Assembly: GCF_001696605.3 (NCBI RefSeq)
Contig: NZ_CP031716.1
Location: forward strand, 2,914,001-2,978,000
DNA: 64,000 nt
Reading direction: 5' to 3'
DNA from: Acinetobacter wuhouensis
GTDB lineage: Bacteria; Pseudomonadota; Gammaproteobacteria; Pseudomonadales; Moraxellaceae
Under the pieces are notes generated by a model. The model had not been told where the DNA came from, did no database searches, and worked only from the letters and a program-made list of their open reading frames with translations. Positions 57,590 through 64,000 of the stretch are shown piece after piece. Positions within the stretch are counted from its first letter, which is position 1. Each line of letters starts with the position of its first letter. The translations under genes were made by a program, and so were the position numbers.

Positions 57590-57766
57590 AGGTCGCAGCA
57601 ACCGAATCAGACGCACGGCATCCGCAGATGATTTGGAGACCTTAATCCCAGAGACGAAAAGCTTTTCATGCTTCTTGCAAGATTTAGAATAGCAGCCTAA
57701 ATCGAAGATAACGAAGTATTTTGACCGACGATTTACTCATCACTCGAATCGTCGGTCTTATTTTTT
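57590..57766 (+). ncRNA. Candidate structured small RNA of ~175 nt
   Basis: A strong terminator (GACCGACGATT/AATCGTCGGTC then TTATTTTTT, 57723-57766) stands on the plus strand with no plus-strand gene upstream for 1.7 kb. The sequence before it is GC-richer than the surroundings and can fold: GGTC (57591-57594) with GACC, GAATC with GATTT, CATC/GATG around CGCA, and GATTTAG (57681-57687) with CTAAATC (57697-57703). TATAAG at 57581 is a possible -10 box. It does not match 4.5S, tmRNA or RNase P RNA signatures that I know, so its identity is open. Confidence 0.5.
57723..57766 (+). terminator. Orphan strong terminator
   Basis: An 11-bp perfect stem GACCGACGATT / AATCGTCGGTC around a 13-base loop, followed by TTATTTTTT. 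There is no gene on this strand to terminate, which points to a non-coding transcript. Confidence 0.85.
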
Positions 57767-57855
57767 GTAAAATCCAATTTCTATTTTTAAATTATAACGA
57801 ACTGATGTTACGCAGTAACATCAAAATCACAAATTGCATCTCGTTAAAAAGTGGG

Positions 57856-58052
57856 TACGCGATAACGTTATCCGCATTTGTTTGAGGCAAGACTACTTCT
57901 GACCATAAATGTTTCTGCGATCTATTCAATATTTTTACGGTAGCTGACGAGTTCTGCGGATGACAATGGTTTTGCCCACTTTTGCCGAAACAAAAGTGCG
58001 GTCGAGCCGAAGGCTCATCCCTAAATCTAAACGCTTGATGTAAGACCCCGTC
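57856..58052. repeat. Hairpin-rich repeat, copy 2
   Basis: The second copy of the element at 54456-54652, diverged but alignable over its whole length. It has the arms GTTATCCGCA (57867-57876) and TGCGGATGAC (57955-57964), ATGACAATGGTTTTGCC shared exactly with copy 1, the hairpin CCACTTTTG/CAAAAGTG(C)GG and GTCGAGCCGAAGGCT. It lies just downstream of the Bcr/CflA gene end. No conserved reading frame. Confidence 0.75.
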
Positions 58053-58126
58053 AAGCAAGCTTTAAAATAGTTTTTAAAAAACATCTTTATTTTAAAGTCA
58101 TAACATCAAATTATAACAATGCCCAT

Positions 58127-59338
58127 TTAAATCGCTTTGGCTTTTAAGTCTTTGCCTACTGCTAAAATTGCGACAAAACCCGCCATCGTGAACAATAGCA
58201 TTAAAATTCCCATATTTAACACGTGATTCCATACAAGGAAATTTAAAACAACGCCGCCCAATAAACCACATGCAAATTGCATACTGCCCATAATCGCACT
58301 GGCAGTCCCTGCTCGAGCACCCTGCTCAGACATCGCAAAAGCCATTGCATTTGGTCCCGTAAAACCAATTCCTGAAACGGTTAAAAATAACCCAAACATC
58401 ACCAAAACTAAAGGTGCTTGCGCCATCAAACCAGCAATCACAATAATTACCGAGCCTGTTAATTGAATTACACCGCCAATGGTTAACCGACGAATCACCG
58501 AGAGTTTATGGGCTAAATGCTTATTCAAAGTTGAAACTAAAATAATCCCAAAGGCATTAAAACCAAAGGCAATTGCGAACTGTTGTTGTGTAAGGTGATA
58601 ACCATCCATCAATACGGCTGATGCTGAACTGATGTAGCAAAATAATGCTGCCCCCGTAAAACAGCCTGCCATCATCGGTAATCTAAAACTTTTATCTTTA
58701 AATATAGAAGCATACAGGATGAAAACTTGATTGAAACTCAAATCTAAACGACGTTCTGGTTCAAGTGTTTCTTTAAATAGAAAATGCACACATAAAAAGC
58801 ACATCACACCAATGATACATAGGGCTATAAATACAGCATGCCAACTAAAGAAATGCAGAATCCATGCACCAAGTGTCGGCGCAAGAATTGGTGCAATCCC
58901 CATCACAATCATCATACTGGAAAATGCTTGAGCAGAACTTTGCACATCTAAGCGATCTCGAATCGCCGCGCGTGCCATCACCACACCGACGCAACCACCC
59001 AAAGCTTGTAAAACCCGTGCTGCAATCAAAGACCAATGATCTGGTGCAATAACACACAACAAGCTTGCGATCGCATAGAGTGCCATGCCGAAATATAAAG
59101 GTTTCTTCCGCCCAATCCGATCACTAATCGGTCCGTAAATCAGTTGTCCTACAGCCAATCCAAAGAAATATGCAGGTAAAGTATTCGCAATCTGCTGGGT
59201 TGTGACATTAAAGTCTTGCGCCATTTCTGGTAATGCAGGCAAATACATATCAATAGACAAGGGTCCTAAAGATGTAAATAAAGCCAAAAGCATAATCCAG
59301 CCCGTGGAATACTGCTGTCCCGCGTTTTTTTCAGACAT
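58127..59338 (-). CDS. Bcr/CflA-family drug exporter (MFS, DHA1)
   Basis: A 403-residue permease with 12 hydrophobic segments. The signatures SIDMYLPALPEMAQDF (start of TM1) and YGPISDRIGRKKPLYFG (motif A) identify the Bcr/CflA subfamily, which exports bicyclomycin, chloramphenicol-type or sulfonamide drugs and cysteine. The exact substrate cannot be told. It is monocistronic and divergent from the YccS-like gene across 146 bp. Confidence 0.9.
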   Translation of the reverse strand: MSEKNAGQQYSTGWIMLLALFTSLGPLSIDMYLPALPEMAQDFNVTTQQIANTLPAYFFGLAVGQLIYGPISDRIGRKKPLYFGMALYAIASLLCVIAPDHWSLIAARVLQALGGCVGVVMARAAIRDRLDVQSSAQAFSSMMIVMGIAPILAPTLGAWILHFFSWHAVFIALCIIGVMCFLCVHFLFKETLEPERRLDLSFNQVFILYASIFKDKSFRLPMMAGCFTGAALFCYISSASAVLMDGYHLTQQQFAIAFGFNAFGIILVSTLNKHLAHKLSVIRRLTIGGVIQLTGSVIIVIAGLMAQAPLVLVMFGLFLTVSGIGFTGPNAMAFAMSEQGARAGTASAIMGSMQFACGLLGGVVLNFLVWNHVLNMGILMLLFTMAGFVAILAVGKDLKAKAI

Positions 59339-59484
59339 AGATCGTTTATAATTTCATGAGGATTGATGCAGACAAGTTTACACGCTCCATAGTATGATTT
59401 GTCATAAAGATAAGTGAAAATTCACACAAGCAACATCATTCAACTGACCGTAAAACACACTGAATATTTCATAAGGACACTCCT

Positions 59485-61659
59485 TTGAATAACTGGCTGT
59501 TAAAACTCAAGAAAGCAACTTATAACACAAGTTTTATGTATAACTTGAGGATGATTATTGCTTTTGCTGGAACGGCTTTTGTGCCCTATTTTATGGGGCA
59601 ACAGTTAATGACCATCCCACTGACGCTTGGTGTCGTTGCAGCCGGTTTAAGTGACATTGATGACCGTTTCTCAGTACGCATCATGAACTTAGTCTATACC
59701 TACATTGGTTTTTTTGTCACAGCAGCCTCCGTCAGTTTGTTATTTCCATATCCTGTACTTTTTGCTATTGGTTTAATCGTGTCGTGTATCGGCTGGATTT
59801 TACTGGGTTCTCTTGGTCGTCGTTATGCCACAATTTCTTATGGCTGTTTGGTGGTTTCCGTATACTCCATGCTTGGAGTACACCTCTTTGACCAGTGGTA
59901 CATTCAGCCAAGTCTTTTGGTGATCGGTGCAATTTGGTATGGGCTAATTTCAACGATTAGCTTTTTGCTTTTCCCTGTTCGTCAAGTTCAAGACAAATTA
60001 TCACAGTGTTTTTCGTCACTCGGAAATTTCTTATTTTCAAAATCTAACCTGTTTGATGTCGATATGACTGCAACCAGTTACCAAGACAGTATGATTAACC
60101 TGTCTATGGAAAATGGCAAACTCATTTCTATTTTCAATGATATGCGTGTGACTTTATTGACTCGTTTAAAAGGAGACCGAGGACAACGAGATACACGGCG
60201 TAGTCTGCAATATTATTTTGTTGCACAAGACATTCATGAACGTGCCGATTCAGCACATATTGATTATCAAAAACTGGCAAAAATCTTTGAGCACAGTGAT
60301 ATTTTATTTCGTTTCCAACGTATTTTATCCATGCAAGCCAAAGCCTGTAATGATTTGAGCGATAGTATTTTACACCGAACAACCTATCAGCATAATCAGC
60401 GCTTTGAGCATGCTTTTAAAAATCTTCGATACTCATTGGACAAACTTAAAAGCGAAGGAAAATATGATTTGATCTGGGTCAATGCCCTATTTTCACTCTA
60501 TCAAAATTTAAAATCGATTGATGCTCAACTGCGCAACCTTGAAACAGAACGCCATATCACTTTGGAACAAAGTAAGCATATCGAAAATCAACTCAAAGAT
60601 GATGATTTAAAAGGTTGGGATGATATTGTTATTCGAATTAAACAGCATTTAACCCCTGAATCGGTGCTGTTTCGTCATGCAATCCGCGTCTCGATCGTAT
60701 TATTCTTTGGCTATGTTTTTGTACAACTGACCAATATTCAATATGGTTACTGGATTTTATTGACTGCATTATTTGTCAGTCAGCCCAATTTTAACGCCAC
60801 CAAACGCCGTTTGCGCTTACGAATCATTGGTACTTTAGGCGGAATTATTCTTGGCTATGCGATTTTATTCTTTGTTCCTTCTGTTGAAGGGCAATTATTA
60901 TTGTTAATTATTAGTGGCGTATTGTTCTTTGATTTACGCAGTAAACAATATGCTCAAGCCACTGCATTTATTACGATTATGGCGCTGATCAATTTCAACT
61001 TAGATGGTTTAGGTTTTGAAGCTGCGCTACCACGTATGATCGACACCGTTATTGGCTGTGCCTTGGCTTGGTTAGGGGTGACATTTATTTTTCCAGATTG
61101 GCGTTTCCGTCGTTTACCACGGACCATTCAACGCTCGCTCGAAGCGCAATGTGCTTATCTTGAAAATGTCGTAAGTCAGTACTATCAAGGACGTAATAAC
61201 AGTTTGGATTATCGTATTATCCGACGAGCTGCCAACAATACTGATGCGGATGTCGCTTCGTTAATTTCAACACTCGCCACTGAACCAGATTTTGACCCGA
61301 GCCAAAAAACTCTAGCTTTTGAATTTCTCTGTTTAAATCATACCTTTCTCAGCTATATTGCTGCCTTAGGTGCGCATAGAGAAAAAATTGAAGATCAAGA
61401 AGTATTAAATTTACTTGATCAAGCACTGGATGATATTCGTGGGGCGTTATTAAAAGATGAAATGCCTGATTTAACAGCGCACAACATGCTACAAACTATT
61501 CGTACTCGGTTAAATCACTCTGAAGATAGGGATTCTAAATCATTGATTATTCTGCAACAATTATCACTTATGTTCAGTATTTTGAAACAATTGAGTAACT
61601 TAAAGCAAAACCTGAGTCATGCTCGTGATGATCAATCGACTGAATTGGCTTCTTTATAA
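59485..61659 (+). CDS. yccS: YccS/YhfK-like FUSC-family inner membrane protein
   Basis: A 724-residue membrane protein starting at TTG (AAGGA 8 bp upstream). Two blocks of hydrophobic segments (residues ~20-165 and ~395-530) flank a soluble helical region, and a second soluble domain forms the C-terminus. FSVRIMNLVYTYIGFF in the first block and VRLTNIQYGYWILLTALFVSQPNFNATKRR-like text in the second (TNIQYGYWILLTALFV, NFNATKRRLRLR) fit the YccS/FUSC family of putative efflux proteins. Export substrates are not established. Confidence 0.87.
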   Translation: MNNWLLKLKKATYNTSFMYNLRMIIAFAGTAFVPYFMGQQLMTIPLTLGVVAAGLSDIDDRFSVRIMNLVYTYIGFFVTAASVSLLFPYPVLFAIGLIVSCIGWILLGSLGRRYATISYGCLVVSVYSMLGVHLFDQWYIQPSLLVIGAIWYGLISTISFLLFPVRQVQDKLSQCFSSLGNFLFSKSNLFDVDMTATSYQDSMINLSMENGKLISIFNDMRVTLLTRLKGDRGQRDTRRSLQYYFVAQDIHERADSAHIDYQKLAKIFEHSDILFRFQRILSMQAKACNDLSDSILHRTTYQHNQRFEHAFKNLRYSLDKLKSEGKYDLIWVNALFSLYQNLKSIDAQLRNLETERHITLEQSKHIENQLKDDDLKGWDDIVIRIKQHLTPESVLFRHAIRVSIVLFFGYVFVQLTNIQYGYWILLTALFVSQPNFNATKRRLRLRIIGTLGGIILGYAILFFVPSVEGQLLLLIISGVLFFDLRSKQYAQATAFITIMALINFNLDGLGFEAALPRMIDTVIGCALAWLGVTFIFPDWRFRRLPRTIQRSLEAQCAYLENVVSQYYQGRNNSLDYRIIRRAANNTDADVASLISTLATEPDFDPSQKTLAFEFLCLNHTFLSYIAALGAHREKIEDQEVLNLLDQALDDIRGALLKDEMPDLTAHNMLQTIRTRLNHSEDRDSKSLIILQQLSLMFSILKQLSNLKQNLSHARDDQSTELASL

Positions 61660-61698
61660 AAGAGTATAAAAAATGCCTAGATATTTGGTACAATACGC

Positions 61699-61722
61699 GC
61701 ACTAAAACTTGTGTTTTAGTGC
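61699..61722 (+). promoter_or_regulatory. Hairpin at the predicted 5' end of the YcxB-like mRNA
   Basis: GCACTAAAAC-TTGT-GTTTTAGTGC is a perfect 10-bp stem. TACAAT at 61689-61694 is a fair -10 box, placing the transcript start right at the hairpin. It might stabilise the 5' end or bind a regulator; the -35 is unclear. Confidence 0.4.
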
Positions 61723-61758
61723 TAAACTCTGACTAGATTTACATATACTACTGACACT

Positions 61759-62337
61759 ATGACTGCCAAGAATATTTACGCTTATACCTTACAACCCGTT
61801 CCGTACGAAGTTTCAGAAACTGAACAACGTAGCGCTCAGCTCGCAATTTGGCGTAGTACCAATAAAATTGGTACCAAAGCTTGGGCAATTATGGGGGTGA
61901 TTGTTGCACTTTCTATTCTTGGTCTAATTTTCGTAAAAAACTACTCAACAATCCTTTTTTGGGTACTTTTAGCCTGTGTCGCGATCTATCTTTTGGTTCG
62001 TAAATTTGGTCTTGAGTGGTATGTAAAACGTAAAATGAATGAGTTTCCAGTTCAGGAAATTAAGGGTATTAAACTTGGTGTTCAACCGAGCGGTATCGTC
62101 ATGCGCCAGCAAATGGCTGCTCCATCGGGTATGGGTATGCAAGAAGGTGTAGGAACGATTGGTTGGAAAGATATTTACGAATGGTATAACACACCTGACT
62201 TTTTACTTGTAAACTTTAAAGTTAAAGATCAACAAGGTGCTTATATCCTACCTAAGCGTATGGATAGTAAGAATTTCCCATTTGCGACACTGCGTAAGCA
62301 CTTGAAAGAAACTGTCGGTGAAGCGAAAACACTTTAA
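61759..62337 (+). CDS. YcxB-like membrane protein
   Basis: A 192-residue protein with a pair of hydrophobic segments (residues ~43-60 and ~65-82) separated by a short turn, and a C-terminal cytoplasmic domain with IGWKDIYEWYNTPDFLLVNF and AYILPKRMDSKNFPFATLRKHL, the YcxB C-terminal pattern. Its role is unknown. It follows the yccS-like gene by 100 bp but has its own probable promoter. Confidence 0.75.
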   Translation: MTAKNIYAYTLQPVPYEVSETEQRSAQLAIWRSTNKIGTKAWAIMGVIVALSILGLIFVKNYSTILFWVLLACVAIYLLVRKFGLEWYVKRKMNEFPVQEIKGIKLGVQPSGIVMRQQMAAPSGMGMQEGVGTIGWKDIYEWYNTPDFLLVNFKVKDQQGAYILPKRMDSKNFPFATLRKHLKETVGEAKTL

Positions 62338-62363
62338 TCAAGTCTATTTTTTTGATTTTGAAG

Positions 62364-62388
62364 AACCTCCTTAGTTGGAGGTTTTTTA
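62364..62388 (+). terminator. Terminator after the YcxB-like gene
   Basis: AACCTCC-TTAGTT-GGAGGTT is followed by TTTTT. Confidence 0.85.
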
Positions 62389-62418
62389 TGTCTTTCATTT
62401 GATTGCTTTAATAAAAAT

Positions 62419-62440
62419 GATAATGAGAATAAATATTATC
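62419..62440 (+). promoter_or_regulatory. Candidate Fur box upstream of the PepSY-flavodoxin gene
   Basis: GATAATGAGAATAAATATTATC resembles the Fur consensus GATAATGATAATCATTATC: the 19-mer at 62422-62440 agrees at 13 of 19 positions by eye, and a second half-site GATAATGAGAAT overlaps it. It lies 77 bp before the start of an iron-uptake-type reductase gene. Confidence 0.5.
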
Positions 62441-62516
62441 TACAAATTCATTCTATCTCCTTTATATTCAGTTATAATTTGCGCACATCAAATTTAAGTC
62501 GCTCCCTTTTAGCATC

Positions 62517-64000
62517 ATGTTTAAAAAAGTTTTCTTCCAAATACACTGGTTTCTAGGAATCACAGCAGGTTTAATCCTCTCCCTGATGGGGGTTACAGGT
62601 GCAATTTATTCCTATGAACAGCCGATTCAAAAATGGCTTAATCCGAATAGCTATACCGTTACTGTTGAAAATAAAGCAAAAATGACACCTGTTGAAATTT
62701 ATCAGCATTTTCAGACTAAAAATCCTGAAATGAAGATCAACAGTATTACGATTGCACAGGCACCTGAAGAAGCCTCAAATATCAACATCGTGAAAGAAGG
62801 TGCGCGTAAGGGTTATACCATGATGGTCAACCCGTATACGGCTGAGATTCTGCCTGAAATTAAAGGTAAAGAATTTTTCCAGTTTATCCAACAACTGCAT
62901 CGTAATTTGACTGTAGGCGAAGTCGGTAAGCAGATTACAGGTGCATCCACATTGATGCTGATCTTCTTTGTACTCAGTGGTTTATATCTTCGTTGGCCGA
63001 AAAAGCATTCTGTTAAGCAATGGTTTGCGATTAAACCAAAGCTCAAAGGTCGTAACTTTCTTTGGGACTTGCATGCGGTTGTGGGAACTTGGGTGGTGAT
63101 TTTCTACCTGCTACTAGCATGTACAGGCTTGTACTGGTCTTATGACTGGTGGCGCAGTGGAATGTTCAAAGTATTGGGTGTTGAACAACCTAAACCTGAA
63201 ATGCAAGCTGGGCAAAAAGGCAAAGGTGGTGATGCGAAAGGCAAACAAGGTTCAGAACAGAATCATGGTGCACGTGGGAATGAAGGCGCTTCTGTAAAAT
63301 CTGATAAAAAATCAGACCATAAACAAGATGATAAAGAAGGTTTAAAACCTGAACAAATTCAAATTGCGCTGACTCAAACTTGGAACGGATTTAATTCGCA
63401 GATTAAACGTGACTACTCTACCGTCACTGTTTCGATTCCTAAAAAAGCAGATGGTAAAGTCGAACTTACTTTTGTCGATAAAATTCCACAACATGAGCGC
63501 GCACGTAATAAAGCAACCTACAATTATCAAACTTCAAGTATTGAAAAATTAGACCTATACGAAAGCAAAGCACTCAATGAGAAAATCATGAGTAGCATGT
63601 TACCTGTGCATCGTGGTAGTTTCTTTGGGCCAATTTATCAGTTCCTTGCAATGTTTGCTTCTTTAGCAATGCCGCTTTTCTTTGTGACAGGATGGATGCT
63701 TTACCTAAAACGCCGTAAGCAGAAGAAACTCACCCTCGCAGCAAAGCAATCTGGTTCAGCAGTCACCATTGATCAAAATGCAACACCTTGGCTCATTGCT
63801 TATGCGACACAAACAGGTGTATCAGAACAATTGGCATGGCGTACAGCAAGCAGCTTACAGCATGCTCACCAACCAACAACCGTTAAAGCTGTTCAACAAA
63901 TCACTGTAGAAGATTTACAACACGCCAAACAGGTTTTATTTGTGGTCAGTACTTATGGTACAGGGGAAGCACCAGACTTAGCATCCAACTTTGAGAAAAA
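62517..64000 (+). CDS. PepSY-domain membrane protein fused to a flavodoxin-like reductase (partial)
   Basis: The frame opens at ATG 62517 (MFKKVFFQIHWFLG) and is open to the window end (494 codons). Membrane segments are near residues 12-32, 138-158, 188-208 and 375-395, in the PepSY-TM arrangement; LMGVTGAIYSYEQPIQKWL is typical. A low-complexity Gly/Lys/His-rich linker (residues ~231-278) lies in the periplasmic part. From residue ~430 a flavodoxin start appears (IAYATQTGVSEQLAWRTASSL, VVSTYGTGEAPDLA). The expected C-terminal FAD/NADPH module is out of view. It is probably a ferric-siderophore or ferric reductase; the Fur-box-like site agrees. Confidence 0.85.
   Translation, partial: MFKKVFFQIHWFLGITAGLILSLMGVTGAIYSYEQPIQKWLNPNSYTVTVENKAKMTPVEIYQHFQTKNPEMKINSITIAQAPEEASNINIVKEGARKGYTMMVNPYTAEILPEIKGKEFFQFIQQLHRNLTVGEVGKQITGASTLMLIFFVLSGLYLRWPKKHSVKQWFAIKPKLKGRNFLWDLHAVVGTWVVIFYLLLACTGLYWSYDWWRSGMFKVLGVEQPKPEMQAGQKGKGGDAKGKQGSEQNHGARGNEGASVKSDKKSDHKQDDKEGLKPEQIQIALTQTWNGFNSQIKRDYSTVTVSIPKKADGKVELTFVDKIPQHERARNKATYNYQTSSIEKLDLYESKALNEKIMSSMLPVHRGSFFGPIYQFLAMFASLAMPLFFVTGWMLYLKRRKQKKLTLAAKQSGSAVTIDQNATPWLIAYATQTGVSEQLAWRTASSLQHAHQPTTVKAVQQITVEDLQHAKQVLFVVSTYGTGEAPDLASNFEK

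Noticed and set aside
57571..57714. TCGTTAT (57573-57579) pairs with ATAACGA (57708-57714), suggesting a 6S-RNA-like closed molecule
   Set aside because: The 5' partner overlaps the likely -10 region, so it would not be transcribed, and 6S core sequences were not found.

Overview
The window is a chromosomal segment of a gammaproteobacterium, almost certainly Acinetobacter (Moraxellaceae). This rests on moderately AT-rich DNA, the pairs fur/bamE and dut-algC-argB, a long isocitrate lyase of the KQCGH type, an ABZJ_00895-family membrane protein, a Mg-type HemB, and multi-hairpin intergenic repeats. Species cannot be fixed from the sequence alone. No rRNA, tRNA, CRISPR array, intact insertion sequence or prophage was seen.

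Layout. 1-2.4 kb: fur (cut by the window edge) divergent from bamE, then rnfH and a membrane transporter gene. 2.5-5.6 kb: bacteriohemerythrin, a class II glutamine amidotransferase and an OlsB-like acyltransferase. 5.8-11 kb: dut-algC-argB and rep. 11.3-16.8 kb: an OmpA-like lipoprotein, a PlsC-type acyltransferase, a membrane protein whose N-terminus looks like a pore-less voltage sensor, minCDE and a PA4642-family gene. 17-25.8 kb: aceA with a divergent LysR gene, a CorC/HlyC-type protein, a CitMHS citrate transporter, small unknown genes and a quinone-reductase-like enzyme. 25.8-33.9 kb: D-cysteine desulfhydrase-like protein, a second quinone reductase, a FadL porin, a DUF2239 gene, a TetR/DMT-exporter pair and a ferritin-like metal-dependent hydrolase. 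34-41 kb: cysD-cysN, a GNAT, the Wzi capsule porin and a PiT phosphate transporter. 41.5-45.2 kb: metH.

45.2-49.6 kb is the most unusual stretch. It lies between the metH terminator and emrAB. It holds a very AT-rich gene whose product fuses an N-terminal PD-(D/E)XK (Mrr-like) nuclease to a PQQ-type beta-propeller. Next to it are a decayed DUF559 endonuclease fragment and a NERD-nuclease/UvrD-like helicase. This looks like a small acquired nucleic-acid-processing or defence locus. I do not recognise the nuclease-propeller architecture as a named system.

49.7-64 kb: emrAB drug efflux, a thioesterase, hemB, thiO, a TIGR01777 epimerase, the ABZJ_00895 gene, a Bcr/CflA exporter, a YccS/FUSC protein, a YcxB-like protein, and the start of a PepSY-flavodoxin reductase gene preceded by a likely Fur box. 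Between 57.59 and 57.77 kb a strong terminator with no upstream gene on its strand marks a probable structured non-coding RNA. Two diverged copies of a ~200 bp hairpin-rich repeat lie at 54.5 and 57.9 kb, and several other hairpin elements occupy intergenic spaces.
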